Below, piece by piece: positions 20,136-32,911 of a stretch of DNA of 64,000 bases. The position numbers were made by a program, and so were the translations under genes. The notes below the pieces were generated by a model, which was not told the DNA's origin, did not search any database, and worked only from the letters and a program-made list of their open reading frames with translations. The stretch spans positions 7,852,166 through 7,916,165 of the forward strand of contig JAPTYO010000005.1 of assembly GCA_036873135.1 (NCBI GenBank), given 5' to 3'. How positions within the stretch are numbered: position 1 is the first letter of the stretch; every line of letters starts with the position of its first letter. This DNA comes from Clarkia xantiana subsp. parviflora. Its lineage: Eukaryota > Streptophyta > Magnoliopsida > Myrtales > Onagraceae.

Positions 20136-23100
20136 GTTGCTTCCTTGCTCATCGTAGGCCAATAATAGCCCAAGTTCAGCACTTTCCTCATAATGGATCG
20201 GGCTCCTTCATGACAAGCCGCGACCCCTTCATGCACCTCCTTCAGGATTCGATTTGTATCGGGTTCTGCCACACTTCAAGTACGGAGTCGAGAACCAGCC
20301 CTTCTTGTACAGCTGATCGTCTAGCATCACGTAATTAACTGCGATCCGACGTATCCTGTCAGCTACTACCTTATCATCGGGGACTGCCCCCGTAGTCAGG
20401 TATGCGACTATCGGGGTCATCCAAGTGGGCTCCTCCTCCGGTTTTGCCTCAATGACACACACCTGCGTCGGGTCGATGGTCGATAAGATCACCTTCTCCA
20501 AGAAGTGCACCTTCCGATTTTCTTCCAAGGGTGCCCCCAGGGCAAATTTGCTCAGCGCGTCTACCTCTACGTTTTCCTCCCTCGGGATTGCCTCGATATC
20601 GAAGCTTTTAAAGCTCTCCTTCAGGGCCTGTACCTCGCGTAGGTATTTCTTCATTATCGGACTTCTCGCTTCGTATCGCCCTTGAATCTGGTTCACGATT
20701 AAAGCTGCGTCGCACTTTACTCTCAAATGATCAACTCCAGTGCCTTTAGCAATTTTTAGGCCCGTGATAAGAGCTTCATACTCCGCTTCGTTGTTTGTGG
20801 CCTTGAATGTTAAAGCCAAGGCGTATCGGAGCGGTTCACCTTCACCCGGTGGTATCAACAAAAAGCCTGCTCCTGATCCGTCTGAACTCGAGGAGCCGTC
20901 CGTGTACATTTCCCAACTATTTTCCCCGTTTGGCTGTTCTGATTGCTCTGCCCTCTCTGGTTGTTCTTCTGTCGGGACCTCCATGGTTGCCCCCTCTACA
21001 GGGCCCGCTTCTTCTAGATCGGGGGCTGTAGATTCTGCTATGAAATCTGCCAATGCCTGGCCCTTGATAGCCGTTCTTGGAGCAAAGTGTATGCGAAACT
21101 CACTAAGCTCTACTGCCCATTTCACTAATCTTCCCGACGCATCCGGTCGGTTCAAAAATGCTTCAAAGGCTGGTTCGTCAGCACAGTGATCTCGTGTGCG
21201 TGGAAATAAGGCCTTAGCTTCCGAGCAGTAATAATCAACGCAAAGAGGTACTTCTCAACGGCATGATAATTCAGTTCAGACTTGGCAAACGCCTTGCTTA
21301 CATAATAGACGGGGACTTGATTACCCTCGACAATCTTTACTAACACAGAGCTAATGGCAAATTCAGAAACAGCCAAATAAAGATAGAGCGGCTCGCCTGG
21401 AACCGGTTTCGCCAACGGCGGGAGGGCGCGAAGGTGCTGCTTGAGTGCTTGGAACGCCTCTTCACACTTGGCGGTCAACTCAAATTTCTTGTTGGCCCTC
21501 AGGACTTCGAAAAATGGCATTGATCGGTCGCTGGCTTTGGACAGGAAACGATTCATTGCAGCCAGCCGGCCATTCAGCACTTGTACCTACCAAAGGTTTA
21601 TCGGAGACTGCATCTCCTCAATCGCCCTCAGCTTCTCGGGATTCACTTCAATTCCTCTTTGGCTCACCATGAAGCCCAAAAACTTCCCTGAATGGACTCC
21701 GAAGGCGCATTTCGTCGGGTTTAAACGAACCTGGTGAAGCCTCATCCGCTCAAACGCCAGGGTTAGGTTGTGCACATGATCCTCCGCTTGTCGGGATTTT
21801 ACCAGCATATCATCCACGTGAGCCTCCATGGTCTCCCCCAGCATATCTCCGAACAGCTTATTCACCATCCGCTGGTAGGTTGCCCCAGCATTGATCAACC
21901 CGAAAGGCATGACATCGTAGTGATAGATGTCACTGTCTGCATAGAATGTTGTGTGAGGAGCATCCTCCTTGGCCATCTTAATATGGTTGTAGCCTGAATA
22001 CGCATCCATGAAGCTCAACAGCTCATGTCCCGACGTGGCATCTACCAACTGGTCGATTCTCGGGAGTGGATAACAGTCCTTTGGGCAAGCTTTGTTCAGG
22101 TCGCGGAAATCCACACAAATCCGCCATTTCCCGTTAGTCTTCTTCACCAGCACTGGATTAGCGACCCAAGTTTGGAATCGGAGCTCTTTAATAAATCCAG
22201 CATCGAGCAACCTGCCCACTTCCTGCTGAATCGCGATCTTCTTATCTGTGCCCATCGGACGCCTTTTCTGCGTAATAGGCTTGATTGCGGGGTCTATCTT
22301 CAGTTCGTGTACGATCACATCAGGGCTGATTCCTGGCATATTGCTCGGGGACCAGGCAAACAATTCCTTGAACTCTTTCAGCAACTCAACCAATTTTTGG
22401 GCTGTCTCCTCAGTCAGAGCAGACCCGATTTTCACCTTCCTCTGGGGTCCGTCGATCTCGACTTCTTTCAGATCTTCTACGGGGGCGGGACGCCCGAACT
22501 CCTCTCTAGGATCTGTGTCTGTCTGGAGGACAGTCATGGCCTCTCGCCTCCTCCTCCGGGTGGCATTAACATAACATTTTCGGGAAGCCACCTGGTCGCC
22601 CTTGACCTCTCCGACTCCGTGGTCGGTCGGGAACTTCATCTTCTGGTGCACTGTCAAGGCAACCGCCAACAGGGGGTTGATGGTGGTTCTCCCGATGATC
22701 GCGTTGTAAGTCCCTGCGGAATCAACTACCATGAACTCCACGTTCCTCCTTTCTGATTTCCACCCACTACCAAACTCCACTGGTAAGGTGATTACTCCTA
22801 GCGGATAGGAGGTTGAACCAGAGAACCCGACCATCGGGAAGTTTGCCTCCTTCAGATCTTTCTTCGTTTTTCCCATGGCCTCCAGCGCGTCCATAAATAG
22901 GATATCGGAGGAGCTTCCCCCGTCGATCAGAATTCGCTTCGTTTCGAACCCGTCTACATCCAAGGTTACAACCAAGGCATCATCGTGTGGAGTCTCCACG
23001 CCTATGAGATCTTCCGACGAAAAGGAGATCACCATCTCTTCCTTCAGGGTCCAGGATCGGGACCTCTTACCCAGCACCACAGCTGTAGGGAATCTAGAGG

Positions 23101-24800
23101 CATAAACCTCTTGGGAGGATGAAGTATCACCTCCAGCAGCAAATCCTCCGTGAATCACATTGATAGTGCCCCGTCTCTCCTTACGAGCACAGGATGACTC
23201 TGGGTCGGTTCTCTTCTTCTTTGGGGACCGATCGCGGGATCGGGAACGGGACCGAGATCGGGACCGAGAGCGGGATCGACACTGCTTATCCACGACGAAC
23301 TCCTTGAGCTTCCCCTTCTGGATCAGCTTTTCGATCTCCTTCTTCAGCTCCCGACAATGGTTGGTGTCGTGACCATTTGCGCGGTGAAATCGGCAGTAGC
23401 GATCCGTGCGAGATCCCAAGAATTCTCCATCCTTCTTTGGGGGGGGGGGGGGTACCTGGAGATACCTTGTCGTTCCATGACCGTCAGTACCTCCGCCATG
23501 GAGCAGTTGAGAGGAATGTCGAGATCCTCCCGCTTATCCTTTCTTGAAGAACACCTATCGTCCCTCCGATCATGGCGGCCTCGATTCCGACTACTTTCGG
23601 GTTTACCCTTTGACTTACGATCGTCGAAAGGTTTAACCGACTGCTTCCCTTTGTTCGACTTTGGGGGCTCCAACTCTCCCGCGGCTATCTTTGACTCCTG
23701 GACATCGATTTGCCGTTTCACCCTCTTCTGTAGTGCCTCCATATTCCACACAGCTTTTTCAGCTACACTGTGCATTAGGTCGGAACCGTAGGGGGCCGTT
23801 AGGTTCCGAATGAATGTACGGATGGTTTCGCCTTCCGAGATTTCCTCGTCAATCTCCGCCACACTGGCAGTGTATCGCTGGTAATAGTGTGCCAGTGATT
23901 CGTCGGGCCTTTGTACCACCTGGGTCAGGGACCTCACGCTCTTCAGCAAACGTCTACGACCCTGGTACTGCTGAATGAACTGGTCGTGCATATCTGCCCA
24001 GCAAGTAATGCAACCTGGGGGCAGATTAAAGAACCAGGTCAGGGCTCTTTCCCCAAGTGTGTTCGGGAACAGTGTACACACTATGTCTTCATTCGGGGCT
24101 CTTCCCAGACACGCCATGAGGTGCTTCTGGACATGTCGAACCGGATCTCCTTCGCCATCGTATTCCTTTATCGTGGGGATTCCTAGCCCTGGCGGGGCTA
24201 GGGTGTCTATGAGTCGAGGGACGAAGGGATGAGTAGATCGATCCCTCAGCTCCGTACCAGCGGCTTCTGCTCTCCCATGCAGATTTTCACGATCTTTACC
24301 ACCTGGTCGGGGGTGATGGGACCATTTAGGGGAATGGTCCTGTGTTGTACTGGCCCTGGCCCATCAACCACGAACCTCTCTGGCTGAACGGACACCCTAC
24401 TTCTGTCCTGGCCCCGGGGCGGAGCCTCCTGTACGTTCCGAACCTCTGCTGGTGGGGGCGCTTCTTCCAATGGGGGCATCTCCTCCTGCCTCTTCGCAGC
24501 CTCTCTCCGATCCAAGAGAGCCTCCACAGCTGCTAAAAACATGGGCATGGCTTCTGCTACGGCTTTTGCCAGGTCCGTAGCTGGGGGAGCCTCCTGCTCT
24601 CTATTGCCCTGGTGCTGAGCGGCAATCTCTTCGGGACCTTCATTGTGCCCCCCTGTCTGGGAGAGCTCAGCAGCGGGATGGTTCTGGTTTTCCTCCTGTT
24701 CTGGTAGCGAATTCAGAGTTGTTGCAGCGGGGTGACGGGAACCACCAGATTGTCCCTGTCTTCTTTGCTTGCCAGCCGCCATCGATCGAGTAGAAGGCAT
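20136..24800 (-). pseudogene. Element 2 gag-pol, 5' part (gag to integrase start), multiply broken
   Basis: Minus-strand gag-pol beginning at ATG 24800 (or 24782, MAAGKQRRQ, matching the element 1 start). Visible in order: gag domain, Cys/His knuckle-like motif, Arg-Ser tract, protease (IDGGSSSDILF), reverse transcriptase (HVDDM in place of YVDDM), two RNase H regions (YTDGSSS, NNEAEYEA, KCDAAL, VDALSK) and the first half of the integrase zinc module. Breaks: a 1-nt deletion near 24252; a frameshift at a 14-G run (23439-23452) where element 1 has six; a TAG at 21587-21589; a 1-nt loss in a T run near 21160; a 1-nt loss near 20268; then the element 1 insertion at 20140. It aligns with element 1 throughout and cannot make a polyprotein. 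Confidence 0.92.
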
Positions 24801-24816
24801 ATCGGCTTTTTGTTTG

Positions 24817-24836
24817 TTTCCCACAGACGGCGCCAA
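24817..24836 (-). other. Primer-binding site of element 2
   Basis: The complement of this stretch begins TTGGCGCCGTCTGTGGGAA, directly next to the LTR end CCAACA, as in element 1. Confidence 0.8.
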
Positions 24837-25541
24837 TGTTGGATCACGGTGGAACTCCGGTACGGACTTTGACGGCGATCCTAGCTCCTTCGCTCCACGC
24901 AATCCTGCAAGAGGGGATAGACCGGGCGGTGACCTAGAATCCTTCTCCGATGCTTAAATGAGTATCTCGTATGGACTGGCAAGCAGTAATCTCAATCAAC
25001 CTAAACCATCTGAGGTGACCCCTTGCCCTTTTATAGGCGAAGAGATACCTCAGTTACCTGGTGAACCGTTGGGGGTGGTTAGCCCGTATCCCGCGTATCT
25101 CGGATGTGATCCCGCCTATCTAGGCCATGATCTCGTTTATCTCGGCCACGCCCCGCGTATCTCGGCCACGCTCCGTGTATCTTAACCACGTTCCGCGTAT
25201 CTTGGCCACGCCCCGTGTATCTCGGCCTTATCCTCTGGTAACGAGTCCCGACTATCATCGGGGACTCCAGAGTTATCTCGTTGTGTCACCGCTCGGGGCC
25301 CCTCGTCATCGTGACAGGGCCTATTGTTCTTAGGGATTCTTCATCGGGGCCTACATAGAGGCATTTCATCGGGAGCGTTCAGCTCACTTGTCAGGTCCGA
25401 CTCCGTCGGGACCTCTCATCCTCGGGCTCCCTTCGTCGGGATCCTTTGTCTGGGCCATCTTGGCCTTCTTTTTGGGCCTACCAGGCCTATCAGCCGTTTC
25501 TTCATCGTTAAAGGGCCTAACGGCTGTAGTCGAACCCATCA
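24837..25541 (-). repeat. 5' LTR of element 2
   Basis: 705 bp. On the plus strand it runs from TGTTGGATC to CCCATCA, followed by the target-site duplication GGATG. TATA (CTATAAAA, minus strand) is at 25029-25036. About nine substitutions and a 10-bp gap separate it from the 3' LTR. Confidence 0.93.
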
Positions 25542-25546
25542 GGATG

Positions 25547-26558
25547 GATCTCGGAAATGCATGATTTTGGGACTGAATCATTTAGTGGGCTGAATTGCAA
25601 TTGCTATTTAATTGATATTATTGCATGATTAGAACTGTCGTCTTGACTATGTCAAGCTAGCTGGATTATGCATATTGTCGGTAGAGCCCTAATTTTCAAT
25701 TAATGAGTTGCGCACTAGGATAGACATGTTGTGATTGTTGAAATTGCCTAGAAATCATGTCTATAAGTACGCACGATTAGTTTATAGCATGAATTGGAAG
25801 TCAGCCCCAAATGCATAAATCGGTCGCCAAATATGCATGTTTGAATGGTATGATCACGCATGATGCGTATGCATGAATGTTGATGATGAATTGGCATGTG
25901 ATAATTTAATTGATGAGTAGAATTATATATGCTAAGTATGAGTTCCACAGAACATTAGACGCATGACGCGTATGCATGAGGCGTGTTTGTTTCTTGGTTG
26001 CGATCTGCGTACGATGATTTATTTGTGTAGTAGAATTGTGTGTGCAAACTTGAAATCCTAGAAAACGTTTTCAAAAAGGGCATTGGGAAAGCCAAGATCG
26101 GGTGTTTTAAAACCTCATGTTTCGATTATAGCGATTAAACCGTTTTAAAAGACTGATCTATTAGAAAAAAGACGACGGTAATGTGAACTCTTTCACGACC
26201 CCCATTCCCTCGGTTTACTGTCGGTCGGTTGGGTTAGATGTCTGAGGAATCATTATTAGTCATCTCATATCTCGCATATATCTGATGAGCGCAATTATTT
26301 TTCAAAATGTCATTGTCTTCCCACTTATGCATGATTGTCAATATGGTAGTATCGAATAACCGCACAGATGGATTCATCTTGTGCAATGACCTTTTGAATG
26401 AGACGAATTACGACTTCGTGGTGCAAACGCATAAGTGATCTGCTAGAAGGCGAAGATCTTATAGACCACATTCAGAAAACAATGAGCTGTCCAGATGCGG
26501 GCTTGACAAAGGGCCTGGCATACACCAACTTCAAGTGGTAGCAGGACGACACAAGGGC
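25547..26558. other. No gene recognised; continuation of the DNA that element 2 invaded
   Basis: This is the sequence that would join 2922 if element 2 and one GGATG copy were removed. No coding frame or protein similarity was found. The base composition and short direct words (GCATGA, TATGCATGA) look like retroelement interior or LTR DNA, but no boundary could be fixed. Confidence 0.4.
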
Positions 26559-26963
26559 ATACATCAATTAGTCAACTGTTAAGTTTGCCATTTAAGTACC
26601 CATGTGCAAGTCACGTGACTTCCCCATTTGTTTCCTTTTTGTTCAATTTAGTCCTCCAATTTATATATTTATCTTTTATTTTTTGCAATTTAGTCCCTAG
26701 AAAAACCAAATTGGACCCCGGCAGACCTAGCCGTTGTCCGACCAAGTCACGCGTCGCACAATGTTAGGTCAATTGGACCCTAGGTTCCAATTTTCAATTG
26801 AACCCTAGGGTCCTATTTTATTTTTTTAGGGACTAAATTGCGAAAAATAAAAGTTAGGTATATAAATCAGATGACTAAATTGAGCAAAAATGAAACTTAG
26901 GGGGAATACGTGACTTGCACATGTGCACTTAACTATCAAACTTGACAGTTGACTAATGAATGT
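26559..26963. mobile_element. Fold-back (long inverted repeat) element
   Basis: About 150-bp arms face each other around a 90-bp centre. The left arm contains ATTAGTCAACTGTTAAGTTTG and CAATTTAGTCC; their complements recur in order at the right, ending GACAGTTGACTAAT at 26957. Sequence to the right of the arm (to about 27058, with repeated CATATGACACTAAAA words) resembles the element at 42690-42850, so the right end may extend that far with the left end truncated. No target-site duplication was found. Probably a MULE-type MITE. Confidence 0.65.
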
Positions 26964-27160
26964 ACCAATAATCTACAAAATGCAAACGTATGACACTAAA
27001 AGTCTACAAATGAAACATATGACACTAAAATGCAACTTTGGTTAAACATATGACACGAAAAGACCCTATAACCCAAATTTAAAATATTACAAATTAAGTG
27101 AATAAAATATTAAAATAATGAGATTGTCACTATGCCGTTTAGCTCGTAATAGATACCTTA

Positions 27161-29693
27161 GAGCACTTCTAATGGTAGTTCCTAGTTCCTAATTCCTAAT
27201 TTCATATTGTAAATTTGTCATTATAAAGAGTTCTTAGTTCCTAGTTCCACTTACTATTGGTTCCTACTTATAATGATTAAATAGGAACTTTGCATTTCAA
27301 TGGGAGTTCCTTCTTCCAAAATGGGAGTTCCTAGTTCCTAGAATTGCCACTGGACGCTGACTAGGATTACTAATATTACCGTTTTGCCATTATCAAGTGA
27401 ATAGTGAAGTGTGACAGTTCCCACTAGTAGGAACTCCCCCGTTACTGTTCATGTCGGTTCCTACTCTTTAATATTATTTTATTCAATTGTTTTGCTTTTC
27501 TTCTTTATTATATATATATATAATTATGTTACACTAAGTCGAACAATGACACGAGCCGTAATAGGTCGTTTTTAATATTAAATAAGTTAAATAATGACAC
27601 GGAGCAAAATTACTACTTTTTAAATTCGAATCAATTTCAGAGTTTTCAGACTTAATTTGTTTATATTTTACCATGTAACAAAACCATCAATTCTAAATTT
27701 TGAAAAATAGTATAGAATTTTATATGGTTAAATGTGAAATAATTTTTTTATTAAAAAAATATTATATTATTTTAATGCATATATATTTTTATATAATCTA
27801 CTTATTACAATAAAATGAATATTTTTTTTATTATGATACATTATATAAAAATAATATTTAGGATGATATACAATATATTTTTGTTTTATGTATATTAAAA
27901 TCATTAGTAAAAACACATGAGTGCTTCACATTTAACCGATTTACTAATATGTATCTAATTAATGTGCATAAGCGTAATTCTGCTAACGACGATGAATCAA
28001 GACATGTCAATAGATGATAAATTTAAGGGAGATTGAATAATTGATATAACTATAATAACAGTAATTTGAGATATTTAAGGAAAAATTTAGATCAGATTAT
28101 TATTAACCGTGAGATAAAGATGGACTGGTCAATCATCTAAGGAATAAAAAACAGTTTTTATTTATTTTATATATTTAATTGCTAGCTAATTTGTAAATAA
28201 ATTATCTTATGTTCGGCCAAAATAATAATAATAACTTATTTTCTATTAATTAATTGCTTGTTTATTAGTAGCACTTTTTTTGTTTCAAATATATTCTTCT
28301 ACTACTAAATAACTATAATTAATATATCATAAAATACATAAAAAATGATAAACTATATTATTATTGGTTAGAGATTAGTTATAGTTAGATACTTTTTTTT
28401 TTTGGCAAAATAGAAACTATTTCTCCAAACCAAAGTTATAAATGCCCTATAATATTTGTGAAAATTAAAAAAATTATCAACTTAAATTTAACTAATTTTA
28501 AATATTTGATAAGAAAAAAAAATTGTGTAATATACACATATCGAATGGTAGGAATAAACGAACTAATATTTAAACGTTATTTACAATTTTCTAACTAGAT
28601 GAAAATCATCACATATTATATTTAGCAGTGGTACATGTCCAAACTAATATTTAGTAACTAAAACTTTCAATTATCGCCATGTGTTTAGCTAATACACACA
28701 TGTTTCACTTTGCTTTGGACACAAATTGGTTGTGATTAGCAACTAAATATTAGTTCATCACTAAATAGTTTCACGAATATATAATTTGTGACTAAATTCA
28801 TATGTAGCTACTAAAAAAATTAAATTTTAGTGACTAACTATATTATGGTCACAAAATATTCATCACTAAAAATATGTTTTTTTGTAGTGATAGCAGATAT
28901 ACACTGATATGATGAAATAATATTGATTCAATTAATTTAATTAATCAATATTATTATATCAATAGTTATATTTATCAATCTTCATGCTAGCTAAGTATAA
29001 TTAACAACACACGTCGGTCAAAGTTGGAACCCAAATATTTGATCTAATATTGAAACTTTGACGAGTTCATAAAAATTTGAAATTTCATTAAACAATCAAT
29101 TATATTTTTATAATTTTGTACATATTTCTTCCAAGTTTATTTTAATTAATTCAGTCTAACACTTGAATATCATTCACTGATTTGTTCATGTCCGTATTTT
29201 TAAAAATATGAATATTTAATTTATATATAATGCTTAAAAAATTTGGTCGAACATCTATCAGATTTTAATATACATGTGCTAATTCTATGTTGTCTCAAAT
29301 ATATATATAATATATATTCATTTTTAGTTGACAAATTTAACATATTATTTGTACTTTTATGTAATATGATTTTTAAATTATGACAATGATATTTAAAAAT
29401 TACGTGCTTATTTATATATATATTATGTTCATACTTTTTATATAATTGTTTAAATACAAAAATAATTTTGTATTTATAAATATTTAATTTATCTATAGAT
29501 TTTTTTGTACAAAAACTTATATTGTGAGTATAGAATTATGTGGGTCTCAATTTGGAAGTGGAACTAGGTCTCCACCACTGGAGAGAGTTCCTATTTTACT
29601 GTAGCGTTTACTGTAGCAGTTCCCACTTTGATGAATTGACAGTGACGTGGCGGGTTAGGTGGAGGAACTAGGAACTCACCATTTGAAGCGCTC
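27161..29693. mobile_element. PIF/Harbinger-like non-autonomous TIR element, 2.5 kb
   Basis: The ends are inverted repeats: GAGCACTTCTAATGG at 27161 and the complement of GAGCGCTTCAAATGG ending at 29693, followed inward on both sides by GTTCCTAGTTCCT. The flanks carry TTA at 27158-27160 and 29694-29696, the 3-bp target duplication typical of PIF/Harbinger. The interior is very AT-rich with no transposase. A CACTA-like terminus (TAGTG at 28885-28889) inside suggests a further nested fragment. Confidence 0.7.
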
Positions 29694-29706
29694 TTAATCC
29701 TAATCT

Positions 29707-30290
29707 TTGAGACGTATGCTAATGGCGAGATCTTGCCCGGAACGCAAAGTGGAGTGCTTTTGGTGCAAGGGGCCTCACCATGCGAAAGAGTGTCCAGTAC
29801 GTGAAAAACTTTCAGCTCTTGTTACTTCCGAGGAGAAGGAAGAAGAAGTAGCTCAGTTGGGGTCGTTGCGGATGTTCGGCGCTATCCAAAGCATCAAGGG
29901 GAAGGAAGTCGCTGAAACCTTTGTTGGGTCCGCACCTGACGAAAGACCGAAGACGGTGAAGTGCGTGGGAGAGTCATCATGTCCGAAGGTGGGGATTGCA
30001 GTAATTTCTCGCGTAGATAATCCATTTGTGGAGCGGATCAAAAATGTATTGACGCATGACTCTCAAGCATAAGCATTAATTCAACAAGCGTGGGAAGGCA
30101 AAACCCGACAGTTTTGGTGCGAATGTGAGCTGCTCTATACACAGGGACAGCGCTTGTACGTGCCTCATTTCAGGAAGTTGCGCAAGGAAGTAATGCAGGG
30201 GTGCCACGATTCCAAGTGGGCAGGCCATCCGGGAGTGCATCGCACGATGGCTCGGTCGGATTCTAAGCCAGTCGTCCCCAATGCCTTCTT
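29707..30290 (+). pseudogene. Ty3/gypsy relic: Gag zinc knuckle joined to integrase HHCC module
   Basis: The frame starting near 29716 contains a CCHC knuckle (CFWCKGPHHAKECP, about 29758-29799) followed by a gag-type tail. After a stop at 30070 the same register continues with GQRLYVP and the integrase zinc-module words CHDSKWAGHPGVHRTMA (to about 30255). In a complete chromovirus-type element, protease, RT and RNase H would lie between. Here they are missing, so this is an internally deleted remnant, distinct from the Tat elements. Confidence 0.65.
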
Positions 30291-30299
30291 AGGGGAACA

Positions 30300-30945
30300 A
30301 GCTCCAGGCCTACGAGGTAAAGTGTCTAATTTTAGACTAAAGCGTTTAATTCATTATTCTTTAAGCATTTTATGTTTTTAGTTAATATTTAATTAATTAA
30401 TGGTGATTATCTTAAAACACCGCATTATGTCGTTCAAACAATCTAAGACACATTTAAGGATATTTTTATCATTTTAGAGCGGATTAAACACATTTAAGGA
30501 TATTTTTATCATTTTTTTTTAATGTTTGCCACATTTTTTAAGCAAGTGTCGAGTGTATGTACATTTTAATTAATAATGACTGAAAGTGTATTTTAATTAG
30601 CATATTGTCCGACCAGTCGAATTTGAACTAGTGAACCGGTAAACAAAATTGGGTTTAGCAAACCTACCGATGTAAATATGAGAAGCAAATTGGTAATTAA
30701 CACATACGTCGGCTGAGGGAAGGGAAAGGACAGAAAGCCCACTTGGAGTGATTTGGTAAGGTTGTCTGATCGAGCCACTTAACAATAATGGTAAACCCGT
30801 AATTATATGCCAATACAGGTGCAAAATAGTAAGTAAGACAATTCTATCGGGGCAGCAAAGGGAAGGTGCCTCGTGGATTCTCCTTCTCTTCTTCAGCCAT
30901 CTTTCAAACAGAGAAAGGAAGACGAAGCTCGCCCGGAGCTCGTTC
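30300..30945. other. Intergenic DNA upstream of the DUF760 gene
   Basis: No gene. A 38-bp direct repeat (GGATTAAACACATTTAAGG-type words) occurs near 30445-30515. The stretch from about 30800 is presumably promoter and 5' leader of the gene starting at 30946; no clear TATA box was recognised. Confidence 0.4.
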
Positions 30946-32911
30946 ATGGCTGCCGCATCAGCTCGTGCTTTCATCATCTTTCGCGTCGCAGAATTGTCTT
31001 CGGCTACTCTGACTCCTCCGCTTACCCGGCGGATACGCCAGCAGCTCCCGACTCTATCCAAGCGTCGTTCCGATGCTCCCTCCGCCTCCGTTAGCTGCTG
31101 CCTTAGCGGCGGTGTTTCCGATGAGTTCGTCTCCACGCGCAAGTCTTCCTTCGACCGCGGATTCTCGGTGATTGCGAACATGCTGAAGAGGATTGAGCCT
31201 CTAAATAACTCCGTCATCTCCAAGGGCGTCTCCGATTCCGCCAAGGATTCTATGAAGCAGACCATCTCCACGATGCTAGGGCTCCTCCCTTCTGACCAAT
31301 TCTCTGTAACCATTAGGGTTTCCAAGCATCCTCTTTATCGCCTCCTCTTCTCGTCTATCATCACTGGGTAATGCACTGGTCTTCTATAATTGAGAGCCAC
31401 GAATTACCAATCTGTTATAAACTTATTTTGATTGGTTTTGCTTTCAGGTATACATTGTGGAATGCTGAGTACAGGATCTCCTTGATGAGAAACTTCGACA
31501 TATCCTCAAATTCTTCGACAAACATGGATTTGTTAGAGGGTGATAAGCTTCTGGATTTGACGGGAGAAAGTTCCAAGGCTCGTCATGACATGTCTTTCGG
31601 GGATATGGAGAGAATACAGGTTTTCGGGGATCTTTCTCCAGATGCGGTAAATTGCATTCAGCAGCTGCAAATCGAGTTGGATGCTGTTAAAAAGGTAAAA
31701 TTGTTATTCTTTAGGTGTTGCATTATGTTGCTAGTTTGATGAAACTGTGACTTTTATGGCTGTTCCATTGATGTGGAGACCATCGATTGGCGAGAAGATG
31801 AAGTAGTTGCTACTTGCTAGATATGTCTTCAGATTTAATAGCATTTTTGGTAAATTGAATGGGGAATGAGGACTGGGAATGGGAATGGGAATGGCCATTC
31901 TTAGGGCAGAGTTAAGATTTGTTATTCTTTGTCAGTGTGGAATTCGAAATCTTATTGTAAACCTTATTTGCAGACAAACATCTTTTCTATGATTCTGAAC
32001 TCCTATTTCTCCTGTATTCTTGCAAACAAACACGCCGTTAGATTCCAATGAAATGTATTATTTTGTTATTGTTACTTGATGCTGTATTAGAATCTCATTC
32101 GTATTGATTCTTGGAATTCATTAACCGATAAATAATGTTTAGGTAGTGACGGATCCAGAATTAACTAGTTATTTTTTTCAGTTTGGACGATAGGAACACC
32201 TCTTTTGTTATATAGATTATTCATTGTTTCATTTCACTTTGTAACTTTTGGTGCATTCATTATTGTTTCAGGAATTGGATGCCCAGAAGCAGGAGAACAA
32301 ACGAATAGTGTTTGGCAGAGAAAGCAGAAACAATCTATTAGATTATTTGCGCTCTTTGGATCCTGATATGGTAATTGCTCCTATTCTATCCATTGGCTAA
32401 TAACTCTAATAGCTATAGACCATATTGCTTAATTATTACATTTTCTTCATTAATATCTACAGGTGAATGAACTATCCCGACCGTCATCCCCAGAAGTGGA
32501 GGAAATCATGCAGCAGCTTGCTCAAAATGTAGTAAGGAGGTTCTTCAAAAATGAAACCACACCCGATCTCAAGTTGGAATTTCCTGTAGTAGATTCGGGC
32601 AGTTGTCGCGATGATAGTGAAGATGAAGCAGGAACTTCAAGGGATTATCTTGCCAAACTCCTCTTCTGGTCAGTGAGTTTTCCTCTTATTAACTCTTTAA
32701 ACTCCCATTGATTAATTATTTGAGACATTGGATGATTGGAGAAAGCAGTTATTGTTTTGGTATCTTGATATTATTGCTCTATATGAATCAGAATTGATGA
32801 TTTGACCGAGGTTGTTGTGGATTTTGTTGTGTCAGGTGTATGCTGTTGGGTCATCACTTGAGAGGCTTGGAGAACAGGTTACATCTGACCTGTGCTGTTG
32901 GTCTGTTATAA
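30946..32911 (+). CDS. DUF760 family protein, probably plastid-targeted
   Basis: Five exons: 30946-31367, 31448-31694, 32272-32370, 32463-32668 and 32836-32911 (TAA 32909-32911). All four introns are GT-AG, and the spliced length is 1050 nt (349 residues). The first 60 residues are rich in Ser, Ala and Arg and poor in acids, like a chloroplast transit peptide. The conserved core includes MLGLLPSDQFSVTI, SSIITGYTLWNAEYR and SLMRNF, which I recognise as plant DUF760. A short predicted coiled coil (QLQIELDAVKKELDAQKQE) lies across exons 2-3. The last exon ends GHHLRGLENRL. The molecular role of DUF760 proteins is not established. It converges on the GATL gene with about 300 bp between stops. Confidence 0.88.

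Larger units (their letters stand above)
2928..25541 (-). mobile_element. Element 2: full-length Tat-lineage Ty3/gypsy retrotransposon, inactive, host of element 1
   Basis: The element lies on the minus strand: 5' LTR 24837-25541, PBS, gag-pol (24800 down to 20136, resuming 8559 to 7609), repeat spacer, antisense aORF (4190-6857), polypurine tract and 3' LTR 2928-3642. The 5-bp target-site duplication GGATG is present at 2923-2927 and 25542-25546. By eye the two LTRs differ at about nine positions plus one 10-bp indel, so the element is older than element 1 nested in it. The outer LTR dinucleotide at 2928 is AG instead of TG, probably a point change. Coding capacity is broken by at least four frameshifts, one nonsense codon and the 11.6-kb insertion. 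Tat assignment rests on the pol order PR-RT-RNH-aRNH-IN and the extra ORF. Confidence 0.93.

Noticed and set aside
28876..28889. CACTA-type terminus (complement of CACTACAAAAAAAC)
   Set aside because: No matching opposite end or 3-bp duplication could be found; not listed as an element on its own.
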